A stretch of DNA of 64,000 nt from Reclinomonas americana ATCC 50394 (lineage: Eukaryota > Jakobida > Jakobea > Jakobida): NCBI GenBank assembly GCA_048213135.1, contig PS015081.1, positions 168,785-232,784 of the forward strand, given 5' to 3'. The stretch's first letter is position 1, and every line of letters starts with the position of its first letter. Made by a program: the position numbers and the translations under genes. The notes below the pieces were generated by a model, which worked only from the letters and a program-made list of their open reading frames with translations, searched no databases and had not been told where the DNA came from. This document shows positions 10,868-23,700 of this stretch, piece after piece.

Positions 10868-12902
10868 TCATCGGACCTGAATGTGGTATTCTCGCAGTGC
10901 CTCCTGTCGAGCAGTTACAGTGAGCGGAGGAGAGTGAGAAACCGGGGTGACCACAATCGCACCTCAGACACTTCGGATGGTGCGCCGCTGAGCAGATCCT
11001 GACCCACAGTGCTCTTGGGGAAGGCAATGACGTCGCGAATGCTCGGTGCCGCCGTGAGAATCGCACACAGACGATCTGTGCAATCCAGAGTGAGGTACAG
11101 AGAGTGCCACCCCCGCTGCCCGCCCCTCCCGCCCTCTCACCAAAGCCAATGGCCAGACCGGCGTGTGGCGGAGTGCCGTGCCCCAGTGCCGAAACCAAGT
11201 GCGCAAACTGCGACGAATCGACGCCGAGCACATGCTCAAAAATGTACTGCTGGAGATGCGGACAGTGGTTGCGCACCGAGCCGCCACCAACTTCCATGCC
11301 ATTCACCACCACGTCGTAGTGGAGGCCACGAATCTTGCGCGTGGAGCTGGGGTCGGCCAGGAGTGCAACATCGTCCGGATGCGGTGATGTGAATGGGTGA
11401 TGAGCGCTCTCGTAGGCACGGCCTGTGGGAGAATGAGCAGGTGCACGCACACAAGGTGGGCTGTCCCTTTTTCCTTTTCCCCTCACTCACCGCGCGTGAC
11501 GAGCTCATTTTGGTCGGCGTAGTTGAAGAGCGGGAAATCGCGGACCCACAGAAACTCAAACTTGTCGCTCGGCACCTGCAGCTGTCCGTGCGACACGAGC
11601 GCGTTGGCACTNNNNNNNNNNNNNNNNNNNNNNNNNNNNNNNNNNNNNNTTTCGGTACGACAGCACGGGGAACGGATCCGGCAAGTCCACATTGAGCGTC
11701 TGCTTCCACAACGTGCGCAGCGCTCGCTCCACCACCCCACACACATCGTCGGCCGTGGCAAACGACATTTCGAGATCGACCTGCGTGAACTCGGGCTGCC
11801 GATCGGCTCGCCCTCCTTCGTCGCGGTAGCAGCGAGCCAGCGAGTAGTATCGATTCACGCCACCGGCCATCAGCAGTTGCTTGTACTGCTGCGGACTCTG
11901 TGCCAGCGCGTAGAAACGATTGCTGCCCACAAGCTCCGACACATGAGTGGCATGGAAAAGACGCTGTGCATGTCTCACATTCCACACGCTCACCGGTGAC
12001 GAGTGGGCACGAGAAACTCACGCGCTCCTTCGGGGGTGGAACGAAACAGCGTCGGCAGCTCGATCTCCGTGAATCCGTCTCGATGCAAGCACTCACGCAT
12101 GATGCGAGCTGCCAGTTCGTCAGCGCGTCACCGGCTGCATGCGTGCGTGCGTGCGTACAAGAGACACGAACCTGCATCGGAACGCAGCTGCAAACGCTGC
12201 TGCATCACAGGTCGCCGCAGATCCAAATGCCGGTGCCGCAGACGCAACTCCTCACCAGTCTGCACCGCACATGAGAACACAACACGACGCCACCCGTTGT
12301 TTTCTTGCACACACACGCAACATCGTCCGTGTGGCGTTTCACTGGCAACGCAGTGGCCGGTGCATTCAACACCGCACACTCGTTGACGACAACCTCCACA
12401 TCGCCAGTCTGCTGTGTCGCACCACGATCCTGTCCCTCCGGTCGCTTCCGCACCACTCCACGCACACTCACCGAGCTCTCCACATTCGGCGCATCACCCA
12501 GCTTCCTGCACTTGTCTCCTTCAGCATGTGCACATACACACACACACAGAGAGAGAGCGCGCGATCAATCGCAGCGTAACTCTGGCTCCCACACCAGTTG
12601 CACTGTTCCCGACGCATCTCGCAGCACCACAAAGCTCAGCGTTGGACTCATCTGTCGCACACGATCCACGAAACCGCACAGTCGCACTGAGCGATCCACG
12701 TACTCTGCACTGCCACGCAGCACACCGCACAAGTGCGTTCGTCGATGCTCCAGGGCCATCACTGGCAACGCAAAGTATGACTATGAGAGAAAGAGTGATG
12801 CATGCAGAATCGCGTTTTGGCGAAACTTGGGGCAATGGAGCCCGGCAATGGCGGTCGCACACTGCTGCTGCTGAACAGCCGTCGTGTAAGAGCGGCCCAC
12901 AT
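10868..12902 (-). CDS. DARS2: aspartyl-tRNA synthetase, bacterial-type, mitochondrial
   Basis: Class II aspartyl-tRNA synthetase of the bacterial/organellar type. The ATG at 12902 gives [14 protein letters not shown], an arginine- and serine-rich presequence without acidic residues; a short intron then joins in frame to [19 protein letters not shown]. The anticodon-binding OB fold follows ([33 protein letters not shown]). Catalytic signatures are [14 protein letters not shown], then [31 protein letters not shown] (motif 2), [28 protein letters not shown], and GFDRLCAIL with [10 protein letters not shown] (motif 3, formed across an intron). The last exon encodes [12 protein letters not shown] 38-N gap at 11612-11649 removes part of the catalytic domain, probably the GAD-like insertion. 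Start codons of this gene and the Eis-like gene are only 64 bp apart. Confidence 0.92.
11612..11649. other. assembly gap (38 N) inside the AspRS gene
   Basis: Run of N within an exon of the mitochondrial aspartyl-tRNA synthetase; true missing length unknown. Confidence 0.99.
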
Positions 12903-12966
12903 GGACGACTGAAGGAGGTAAGGCGGGAAGAAGCTGCGGAGGACAACCGGACTTATTTTTGTCATT

Positions 12967-14634
12967 ATGGCTGCGTCGGCGAGCAGTGAGCAGGCGCTGT
13001 CTGCAGAGGAGAAGCTGAAGCGAGAGGACTATGAGCGTTTCGCCGAGGCCTGCACGCACGCGTTTGCAATCGAGCCAGAGTGGGGCGCCAACGTTCGCAA
13101 GTGGCATCGAGAGCTTGGTTAGTGTGTTTTGTTTCCGAACATCCTCTCTCTCTTTCTCGTGTGCTCATATCGATGGCTGCTTCAAGGCCACGAGAACCTG
13201 CGGTTCATTCGTGGCGATGACGGGCAAGTGGTGGGCGGGCTGGGAATGTCGCCACACATGGATGTATATCTGGGCGGTCGTCGAGTGGGAATGACGGGTG
13301 TGACGGCGGTGTCGTTGGAGAGCGAGTACCGTGGTCTTGGTCTGGCCAGGGACCTGCTGCGACGGAGCATGCGGGAGATGCGCGAGTGGGGACCGCTGGC
13401 GATGCTGGTGCCGCTGACGACGCCACTCTAGTTGCGTAGCGACGATGATCATTCACCAATCATCGCTGACTGACTGCTGTGTGTGGTGGCTGCAGTCGCT
13501 CCGCGGGCTTCCACGTGGTGGGCGTTCGCTGCGAGACCACCATGCCACTGGCTGCGTTGCCGTCGTGCGGTCGTGCTCTGCGGGAGCGCATGCGGACCCG
13601 CCTTTTCCGTCGTCGGAAACTCGGCACGAGTGATGGTGACTTTGAGGCCGACGAGGAAGACATGGCGCAGGCGCAGGCGCTGTACGAGCGCTACGCCATC
13701 AACATCAATGGCGTGCGTACTCGCCCCTGCTGATCTCCACCTCCACATGCGCTGTCTCACTCTGCCTTGCAGGCTGTTGCGCGCAATCGATTCGTCTGGC
13801 GCCGCCAGCTGCGTCTGCGCGGACACGAGAACATCGGCAACGTGGTGTACCACAACGAGACGGCCGAGGATGGCTCACAGCGTGAGGTGTGGGACGGCTA
13901 CATCTTTTTCCGCGCCGCCGAGCTCAACGGCGAAGACCGAGCCAAGGTGGAAATCGTCGACATTGCGTATCTGTCGCGCGATGCGCTGACGCGCCTGATG
14001 GACATTGTCGCCTCGCACTACCCGATGGCTAGCCACGTGCGATGGTACGGCAAGCCGTTGGACCCGGTCTCGGACTACGCTCCGGAGATTTGTGAACTGA
14101 CCGTGTCAGGTTCGTCGTACACGAGGAGCGAGGTGGTCTCCCTTTGCTTCACCGCACTCACCCTCTTGTGTCGCCGCAGCGGGTGTGTTCATGTGTTACT
14201 ACATGATGGCGGTACTCGATGTGAAGGCGGCTCTGGAGCAGCGAGGTCGGTTGTTGTTGTGCTGCTCTCTCTTTCTCTGTCGTCGTCTATTCATGTTTGT
14301 TGGCACAGGATATCCGCGTGCATTCTCCGGCACGTTTGGCCTGTGTATCGACAATGACGAAGTCATCCCGGAGAACAATGGTGCATATCGCGTGCAAGTC
14401 CGCGACGGCTGCGCCACAGTGGAGGTGCTCGAGTCGGCCGCGTCGGACACGTCCATTCCGTGGGGCACCATCACCATGCACGGCCTGGTCATGCTGTACT
14501 CGGCGCACCGTCGGGCGCCTCAGCTGCGACTGCTGGGCGAGCTGAAGAACGAGGAACGTGAGAGCGATGCACTTGATGCAGCGCTCGATGTGTTTGCCGC
14601 GCACGGTCCCCTCGACATGCGCGATCTGATCTGA
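12967..14634 (+). CDS. Eis-type GNAT acetyltransferase with SCP2-like C-terminal domain
   Basis: The ATG at 12967 gives MAASASSEQALSAEEKLKRE. The first GNAT domain follows: LRFIRGDDGQVVGGLGM, then GMTGVTAVSLESEYRGLGLA with an R/Q-x-x-G-x-G/A-like acetyl-CoA loop, RDLLRRSMREMREWG, PLTTPL and YRSAGFHVVG. A second GNAT-like half occupies about 13770-14100. A sterol-carrier-protein-2-like fold ends the protein (about 14180-14634; FGLCIDNDEVIPENNG, ATVEVLESA, LVMLYSAHRRAPQLRLLGEL). This three-part order is that of the Eis/Acetyltransf_9 family, best known from actinobacteria, where Eis acetylates aminoglycosides at several amines and protein lysines. About 400 residues agrees with the family. Here the gene has at least five short spliceosomal introns, so it is an established nuclear gene. 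The physiological substrate cannot be read from sequence. Confidence 0.82.
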
Positions 14635-14670
14635 ACGACCCAATCCTGAATTGCAACAATATACGCAGTT

Positions 14671-17597
14671 TCATCGCTTCACCACGTGCGACCACCGCTC
14701 GCAGTCGGCCAGTGGTCTTCTCTGTCCATTCTCTCCCACCGGTTGCACGACGACCGTCCACTCGTCGCTCGTGTCAAAGAGCAACTGCGTGCGCAGACGC
14801 GGTTGGAACGCTCGTCCGAGCCAGCGCAGCGACAGCTCGTCACTCGTCATGGCCCACACATCCCAATGTTGCACAGGAGTCGTGCTTGCATCGGTCCATC
14901 TGTTCGCGAAGCACCATTTGAGGATCAGGAGTGCATTTGCTTGTGATAAGAGTCCACGTACCGCACTTCCACCACATTTGCCGACTCGTCGACCGTGGTG
15001 ACGATGACATTGACGGCCTCCAGTGTCTCGACCGCCTCGTCAGCCTGCGTGGTAACGCACAGCTCGCCAATGGTGATCCTCGCCTCGTCAGAGGCGCCCG
15101 GATTGCAAACCCGCGCAGCAATATCAGCCAACACAGTTCCGCTCGGCGGTCGTGGAGTGGTCCACGTCAGACGACGCCAGCCATGTCGCAGTTCGTGACA
15201 CGCACTCGGTGGCAACTGACGGCAACCAGCGTGCGATTCGGCGACGTCGCCCTTGCAGGCGAGTTGTATGCAGTCGGGCAACTCGACGGCAGTGTCGACG
15301 AAGCGCAGCAACAGCGAGAAGTCAGCATCACCAGCTGTCGTCTTCCACACACAATGCACGACCAGGTCCGAGTCGTCATCCATGCCGGAGGCAACGAGTC
15401 TCTCGGCGAAGCGGAACAGCCGAATGTCCGCAGCACAGTTTGGCTGGACCTACATCGCGCATCAGAAAACGTGTTCTCACACGCACAAGCATGAAAGCAA
15501 TACAACAAACTGTGAATGACAACGCCGAGCCGCCGTCGTATGGGTGCCGGTCATCGTTGAGATGCACACTTACACCCGCACTCGGCGAGTCCAGCAGTGC
15601 GTCGACTGCTTGTGGTTGGGCCTGTGTACAGCAAGGGTGTGGGAAAGTGCTGCGGCGATCCTGCAGAGTAGAGATCCACACACCTGGCTCAGATTGCACC
15701 ATCCACCGTCGTACACACACTGCGCACGCATGATATCAACATCTCAACAAAATTTGCTGTGCCTTGCCATTCGACTCACCTCTCCTTCCACGTAGAACGC
15801 GTTGCCGACTCCGTTGCAAAATGAAGTTGCAAACGGCAGTGTGTAGCGCCGCGTGGAGAGCAGCGGTGAGCAACGGGCAATGCTGCAGTGTGCACACGGT
15901 GAGATGCACGAAACGGAAAGCCGGGACAGCATTCTCACCGCGCCATTGCTCGGGGTCGTCTGCACCGACTCCCAGCCACAAGCGCTTGTCATTGCGATAG
16001 AACGCAGCTTTGTCGTCCAGCGATTCGTACGTCCAACCAGGCGCAAAGACGGCTGCACAAGGGCAGAGAGAGTGGTCACGACAATGCACGAAAACCACCG
16101 ACAGAGCGACAAATGCAAACCAGAAGACAGCGAGTGCTCCAATGCACATCGCACCGCCACATGCGTGTTAAATCCACCGCCACCGTACTGCTCACTGTGT
16201 GAATAAGCGCAGCAGCTTCATACACGTATATGCGCGATGCCTACGCAACTGCTCCTCGACCAAACACGTCTACTCGCCGCCACACCAACTGCGTGAGACG
16301 CCAGACATACACACACGCAAGACAACCGACACATTGTACACACCGACACCCGCCATCACGGAGCTCGGCAGCGTGCAGCCCTCTCTGGCACACACAGCAG
16401 AGCTCACCAGTTGTTCGGGGTCTCGCCAAAAGTAGTTCAGGAATGTGCCAGCACAGGCCTGCTCCACGGAGGGGAATCGTCAGCAAAGACAACTGGCACG
16501 ACGGTTCGACCGCCACACCTGGTGAAAGAGGAGATTGTGCGAGTTAAGGGCGTTCTGCCATCGCAGCTCACCAGCCGCAGTCACCGAGTCGTACCACAGC
16601 ACCTGTCCTCTGCGTTTGTTCACCCTTGATCATCCATGTCGTGTGTTTCACGCGCACGCACGTGTCGCAACTCCTCAATCTCAGCCTCCACGCACTCGCT
16701 GAGCAGCTTCACAAAGTCGCGCAGCGTTACGGCATCGTCGGCCGAGTCCAGTGCGCACTCAATGTTCACAAAGAAGCCGTCGAAGCGGGAGACCCTCGCC
16801 ATGGCTGCCAACTTGTGCGCACAGACCACCCACGCCGGCTGCAGATCTGTCGACGGATCGCCACGCAGTCGACGATGATGGTCGCTGGCGTAGAACTGCT
16901 GCTCGCTCTCACTCCACCATCCATGCAGCATGTCGTTCAACTTGCGCTTGCCTTCGTCCCACTGTCATCGCACACGGTGAGTGCCAGTCTCACGCGCCAT
17001 TCGATGACAAAGAAGCAAACCTCCACGATGAAGGTGCCGAGTACGTGACAGCCGGCGGTATGCGCTGCATTCGTCCAGCACACGGGCGGCGGTGATACGA
17101 AGCTGCGTCATGCAAGCCTGGATCAGGAGGCAGCGGGCAGATCGCACGGAGAGACAACTCGAATCGTTACCGATGTGCAAAGTAGATGAATGTCGACACC
17201 AGCGACAAGTGATCCATGTGAAACGCTAGTGGATTCGATGATCCCTGCGCGAACGCGTCGTCGGGAAGGTACCTGCAGGGTGAGCCACAGGAGTGAACAA
17301 CTGTGCATGAACGATTGCTGCTGTCGATCGCTCACACACCCGCCCATCATATCGTGGCACACAAGCAGCTTCTGGCACGGCGATCGGGGTGGGTGCGCAG
17401 TGGGCTTGCGCAATGCACGCGTGGCCACTTGCCACTCGCAGTAAGACACATCTGCATTCCACTGCACGCGCAACAAATCAGGCTCACATGCACAGAGCAC
17501 ACACACGCGCACATACCTCTAGCAGCTGCTGCAGAGTGTCCACTAGTCGCGCCTGCAGCGCTGCGTCGGCCAGAAACGGGTTGGCATCGCGCGGCAT
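14671..17597 (-). CDS. ENGASE: cytosolic endo-beta-N-acetylglucosaminidase, glycoside hydrolase family 85
   Basis: GH85 enzyme cleaving the chitobiose core of free or protein-linked N-glycans, normally in the cytosol. Exons read from right to left. KLLVCHDMMGG lies at about 17350, then GYLPDDAFAQGSSNPLAFHM and STFIYFAH. PPPVCWTNAAHTAGCHVLGT (about 17050-17110) follows, then DMLHGWWSESEQQFYAS. The catalytic segment FDGFFVNIECALDSADD contains the Asn and Glu of the NxE pair. FLNYFWRDPEQL and VDVFGRG come next, then a TSFCNGVGNAFYVEG exon and beta-sandwich exons (WTTPRPPSGTVLADIAARV, VEVRYVDSYH) ending at 14671. The family match is strong along the whole chain. The first Met is uncertain: 17597 (MPRDANPFLADAALQ) is the first in-frame ATG I can justify, but an upstream exon toward 17770 is possible. 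Its stop faces that of the Eis-like gene, 36 bp away. Confidence 0.85.
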
Positions 17598-17776
17598 CGA
17601 TCGATAACGAATGAAGGACGCGGAGTGCAGGACCGCACACGCACGCGATCACACGGCGACTGAGCAAGAGAGTGCTCAGCATCTTCTGTGCCGCGTGCGC
17701 ACGAGTGTTCGGCGATCTCTCTCTCCTGCACATCCTTCGTTGATTGCTTGTTGTAGAGAGTATCTCCGACGTCATC

Positions 17777-20668
17777 ATGCGCGTCTCCACACGAGTGCTG
17801 CAGTACCTCAGCTTAGGCAGCGGCTGCCTATCGATGCTTGTTGCTGGTAATGTTGCGTTGCACATCCACAGAAGAGAGAGAGGGGGGGAAGAGAGGGAAA
17901 AATGCATCGTGATGATGCATTGCGATCCGTCTTCATCATCATCACAGATTCGCACATTCTCTCACCCCGGCTCACACGTGTGCATGCAGTTGGGCGGTTT
18001 GGCCTTGTACACACAAGATCTCAAGGACAAGTTGGGCCTGTCTCAGTCGGAGCTGGCTGGTGTGGTGGAGGGCCTGGCGTTCTGGGGACTCTTCTTGTCG
18101 CTGCCGATGGGTTTGTTCGTGTCGAAGAAGGTGTGCCCGACGCAGCCTCACTCGCGATGAACAGGGCTGTTGTACGACTGGGTGGGCTCGCAGATCACGT
18201 GCTTTGTCGGATCGCTGCTGATGGTGCCGTGTGCACGCATGCACGCCGGTGTGCTTTCGTTCGTCGATTTTCTCATGCCAACGTTGCGCAGTTTGTCGGC
18301 TACTTTCTGCTGTTCTGTGTGACGTCGGACTGGTTTCACGCACCGGCCATCGTCATTGGTATATTCTTTGCCATTGTTGGACAGGTGGGCGCATGGTCAA
18401 AGGGAGAAAGGGATGAGATGGGAAAGTATTCATGTCGAGCTTGCAGGGATCCGCCGCCGTGTACATTGCATGTTTGCTGACCAACGATGCCAACTTCGAG
18501 TCGCGGCATCGTGGCAAGATCCTCGGGGCGCTGGTGTGCTGCTTTGCTCTGTCGGGCGTCTTCATGGCCGCGCTGCATGCACCGTCGACCTTTAGCTCGT
18601 GGCCCGACGGGTTCGTGGGATGCCTGCTCGCCATCATGCCTTCGTCTGTCGACTGACTTGTCACGCAGGCTACCGCACTTTATGCTGCTGTTGTCCGTGG
18701 TGTGCGGCTCTTGCGGCCTGGTGTCGGGAGTTGCGATAAACGCGATCCTCTTCCTCGTTGATAGGGTGCTGATGCGTCTGGGGTGCCTGGATAGATTTTC
18801 GTGCGAAGTCTCCGTCACCGCATGCGCCGCTCCAGGCGTCATCCAGCACTTCCGCCACCAGGGCCACCACCCATGGCCATCAATATCAAGCCGACGCCAG
18901 TGTCGGGTACTGAGGAAATTCCGGTGCGTCTACTGGTCATTCGAAGCGTCAGTCTCCTCCGGTTCTCACTCAACCATCTGTGCAGCGCACGCAACCCATG
19001 GCGATTCGCGAATCGGGCCTGCTGCCACTACCGACGGGTGGTGCGCCGGAGGATGCGGCCAGCTCTCTCGGCAACACCTGGTGAGTTGTTGTGCTGCTCG
19101 TCGAATTCGGCGCCGTTCGCCGACGATGATGATGATTGCGTAGGGCCACTGCCGATGTCGAGGCGACGGAGCAGAGTCGTCTGCTGGCCGCCGCTCCTCC
19201 TATAATTGAGGAATCGCTGGACGACGCGTTTTCTCTTTCCAGTCTCCCGCAACCGTTCTTCACCGGCGCCTTGGTGCGCACTGAACTCGCATCCTCGGCC
19301 CTCCTTGTTGACAAGTTGGGTGTCGTGTGCGCGACAAATGACGGTTGTGCATACTCACTGTCTTATGCTCGACAGGTACTTGAAGTCGGCCATGGCGCAC
19401 AACAAACAGGAGCCGAATTCGAGACATGTGTCGCTCACCGACACCGAGGACGACACGTCGAGCATTTACACGTCGGGTTCGCAGATCGTAAAGGATGCCA
19501 ACTTGCGGTCCATTTGGTGCGACCTGCGTTTCTACGCGTCGTGGTTCGTGGCATGAGTCGTGCTCCGCCCCCTTGTTGCATAACAGTCTTTCATTCTCAT
19601 GTCGTCACACGTTTCGTAGGTTTGCCGTCTTCTGCAGCGTCACTCCGTGCTACCTGTATATTGCCAATGTCGAGGTCTGCTACCTACCTCCTATGCTGCG
19701 CACTGTACCATCTTCGGCGACTCAGTTCTGCCTCCCGTGTTTTCACAGTTTATTGCACGGAGTATCGGCCAGGATTCCAACGGCTTCAAAGTGCGCCAAG
19801 TCATCATGTTCTCGGCATTCAGTGCCTTCGGTCGCCTTGCGATCGGCCTCTTTTCTGACTCATTGTTGCGTCGCTGCCAGTGCTGTCTTCTTCAGAGTGA
19901 GTGCACCACTGCTCACCACACTCTCGCGTAACAGTCGGGAGCGTGTGGCACCGACGTACTGGGCCGCCATGGCATCCGCACTTGTCATGGTGTGCTACGC
20001 CACCCTCGCCGCTGCCTACAACACAGTGGTTGTGGAGCTCGTCTCCCCCCTCATTGGCCTGGCCTTTGGCACTCTCATTGTGTCCAAGCCGACTCTGGTG
20101 CTCACCATGTTTGGTACGCTGCGTGCGGGAACACTAGTGGCCGCATTCGATCTCGCCGTCGGTGTAGGCGTGACGCTGGTGGGACTCGCCGTGGCTGCCG
20201 TGTACTCGTCACACGAGGTTTCGTCGCTGGCGTTGCCGAGAAGCACCCTCTGTGTGTGCTGCTGACCGCTCGCTCCTCCCTTCTCTTCGACGCAGACACG
20301 ATCGCCGGTGACTGGCGACTTGACGTGCGACGGAACCTCGTGCTTCCGTTGCGTGCGCGTCCGTTCTTTCTTCATATGTTTCACCCGCCGCCGACTCACA
20401 CTGGTGCTGCTGCCACCTTTCCCCCACAGACGTCACCTTTCTGTTTCTGGTGAGCTGTGCTGCACGGATGCTGCTGCATTCTCTCCGCATCGCCGACTGA
20501 CACTGCTGCGGTGACACACAGTTTGGCATTGAGGTGCTGGCCACGGTGCTGTTCATCGCCCTCCAATTCCTTCAGCGGCGAGCCGTGGCACGCGGCCTGG
20601 CCAGACACTTGGATCGCGGACATGCACCACCGCGGCTGATTCCGTCGACCAAGCGAGCACGGCGATGA
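17777..20668 (+). CDS. nodulin-like major facilitator superfamily transporter
   Basis: The ATG at 17777 gives MRVSTRVLQYLSLGSGCLSM. The N-terminal half has the nodulin-like MFS pattern: ALYTQDLKDKLGLSQSELAG, GLFLSLPMGLFVSKK, GLLYDWVGSQITCFVGSLLM, then AAVYIACLLTNDANFESRHR followed by GKILGALVCCFALSG. A cytosolic hydrophilic loop follows (about 18990-19550; acidic and Ser/Thr-rich, including SLTDTEDDTSSIYTSG). The C-terminal half contains GQDSNGFKVRQVIMFSAFSA, FGRLAIGLFSD, VSPLIGLAFGTLIVSKPTLV, MFGTLRAGTLVAAFDLAVGV and a basic tail ending RLIPSTKRARR. About twelve membrane spans are expected. Members of this family carry small organic acids, amines or metals; substrate here is unknown. Many short introns interrupt it, and the last exon boundaries near 20260-20520 are approximate. 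Confidence 0.78.
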
Positions 20669-20704
20669 AAGCGAACCTTTAAACACGTTGTAGTATTTGT
20701 TTGT

Positions 20705-23700
20705 TTACAGACCAGAGAGGAAGTCGTCGAGATTGCCGACTTCCACGTTTTCGAATTGTGCTTCCGCTGTCTTCTCAGCAGCCGCAGCCGCCGCGGCCTT
20801 GCGCGATTGCTTGTCGCCGCCACTTCCACCGGCAGCTCCTGAACCACTGGCACCTTCTCCAGGAACGGCTGCCCTGTACGCGGCATCGTCGCGCGCCACC
20901 AAGCGCGCTGCGTCTTCCGGCATCAGCTCGGCGAAGAAACCTGCGCTCGCGTGTCAGGAGACGACGAGCAGCGCACATTGCGAGGGTGCGCACGCAACCA
21001 AACACACTGACACCGAGATCTGTGCCGGCCGCCACCAGCTGGTCTTCGCGGAACTTCCTTCGCTGCTCCACATACGCATCGTACACCAGCGGCAACTCAG
21101 CCGCCATGCGCTTCTTGAAGGACTTGTCCGCGTTCTTGCGTGCGTCGAGCACGCGCAAGGCCAACTCGGGCGGTGTGTCCGGGAAAATGCGCAGGATCTC
21201 GCGATACTGCAAAGCCATGTTTTCCTCCGTTCTGCGCGCGTCTCACAATCAGCTCACGCCCTCCCACCATCAATCGATGCACACGATTCCGTACGCAACG
21301 CTCCAACCAACGTCGACAAGAGTTGCACTGGTCTAAAGTTGCTCTCGCAAAACGTCTCCCAGTCGCGACCGGCGGTGGCCTCGTGCTCCTTGAACGGCTC
21401 AAACGCCTGCACCATGATCTGGAAGTCCTCGTGCAGCATGTCGTCGGCACCCGGCTGCAGCTTCCTGCACCCACAAGGTGTCAGTCACTCCACCTCGCTG
21501 CTCCAGCAGGCATCACACGAAAAAAAAAACACAGCATGACACAACTTTTTCTTCGTCAGCAGCTGGGAAACGTAGGCCTTTGAGCAGCGGTTCATCATTT
21601 CTCCCAGCTGCGTTGCAGTGTTACCAATCAGATGGAATACTAGCAGCAGCAGCAGCAGCAGCCCGCAGCATGCACGCAACGACACCAGTGACAAACACGC
21701 GGGCCAGCGACGAGACCACCTCCTTCATCAGGGTCGACACCGCAGCCATCCACTCCTCCACCAGGGGTGTGTTGGCCCAATCCTCCTCAAACAGGCTCGC
21801 ATGGAAAGAGCTTGTTTCCCTTTGCAATCGATCCAAGAGCAGCTCGCGAAGCTGCTTCTCGCCATCCAAGAACACTGACGGGGCGACAGCAGGTGAGAAA
21901 TGATATGTGTTCCCGTGTCATGAATGAGAAGGACAGCGCGTACCTTCGTCGAGCTTGTTCAAAAAGTCCAGAACACTCGTCTCGGACACCGGGACCGCAG
22001 CTTTGCCAGTTCCGCCGTGGATCTCCATTTCGCGCGCCTTGGCCCGCACGAGCGGTGTCAGCAGGCGAGTCACCAGACCGCGGAACTCCTCCGATGCACT
22101 GCACAGCGCGTTAGCCGAGAAACCAATCAAGACAGAAGAACATGACGCAACATGAGTGCATGCTCGGTGTTGTTGACGATCGCGCACATATAGCGGATGG
22201 GCAGGCGATCACGGTTCTCTGCGCAAAGACACACCGTGAAAAACGGAGCGCACCCTGCACGAGGATAGACAACAACGCACGTCGTGCCGTCTCAATGAGA
22301 GTCTGCTGGTAGAATGAGATGGCGTCGACAGAGCCCTTAGCGACCTCCCAAAGCAGCTGAGGACACGGACCAAGTCAGTGACTCGCAAATCCACCTCGCT
22401 CTCTCTCTCTCACACACACACAACCCGCTTACCGTGCCCGTGGAGATGGAGCCGATACGCTCCAGCTGCTGATTGATGATCTGGTACAGATAGATGGTGG
22501 CCAGCGTCGTGACACCGTCGTCGCTGCTCACATACAATTCGCCACTCTGTGCCGACGCCGCCGCATTGCTGAGCTCGTACACACGCGTGAGCTCGCGCTT
22601 GACAATGTTGCCGAGCCATTCGCGAAGTTTGGACTATGGCGCAGCGCAGAGGAATGAGGGCGGAGGAAGCGAAAGGAGAGCGAGGATGCACGCGTGACTC
22701 ACCGCCACTTGGCGCGAGAAAGTAAAGCAGAGCGTGTCAAAGTAGGCCTTGTAGTCCTGCAGATCGAGCTTGTCGAGCGAGCCCATCAGCTCCATAAGAT
22801 CCTTACGATACCGCTCAAAGCTCTCGACTACCACGACGAGTGAGTGGCTGCGAGCAACACCAAAGAGCACAAAGGCGACAAACGCAACTAATGTTGACCA
22901 CTTGCTCCATCTCCAGGTCGTCGAGACGCTGCGAGAATTGCTTCAGGCACAGAACCACCACTCGATGTGTGTGCTGCACCCAGTAATCCATGATCGGTGA
23001 CCTGCGACGAAATACGAGAGTTATTTGGGTCACGAGTCGGCTCAAATCAGTGCTGACAGATGCACGCAACGTCAGTGGGAAGCACGGCAGCACCATGACG
23101 TCCACCGCATACAGGTCATCCATGAGGCCCTTGATGCATTCGAGAGCAACCTTGATGTCGGAGAGCACTGGAAACTCCTCCTTTAGCTTCTGAATGGCCT
23201 CCTCGACGCCATGATCGCGCAGCACGGGCATGATACTGTGGAGAGGAAGGGTTCGTGAGACAGGAAACAGTCAGGAAGGCAGGGAGAGTGGCACGAGTAA
23301 GAGTACCTCGCCATTTCCGTCTCGCCGTCATCAGAGTCCTCTGTGAACACAAACGTGAGCTTGTATACAGCGTCATAAAGAGAGATGATGAAGACAATGT
23401 GCACCGTCTGGAACTGGTGGAGGTGCGGCCGCCGCAGCCGCAGGAGCAGCGGCAGACGCTCCGCCCGCAGGCCGTCCGCTGCCGTCACGAGTGCTGCCAC
23501 TGGCACTCCCACCACCACCGCCACTACCACCGCCGCCTCCACCACCGGCACCGCCCTTGCCCTTCTTGTCGTCCGAGGGTCGCTTTACCGGCACACGATT
23601 GGCCAATTCGTACAGCTCCGGATCGTATTCGTCGTCGTCGCCGTCGAGGAACGCGTCATCGTCGAACTCATACTCTCCACGGTCGCCCTGCGCACCACTT

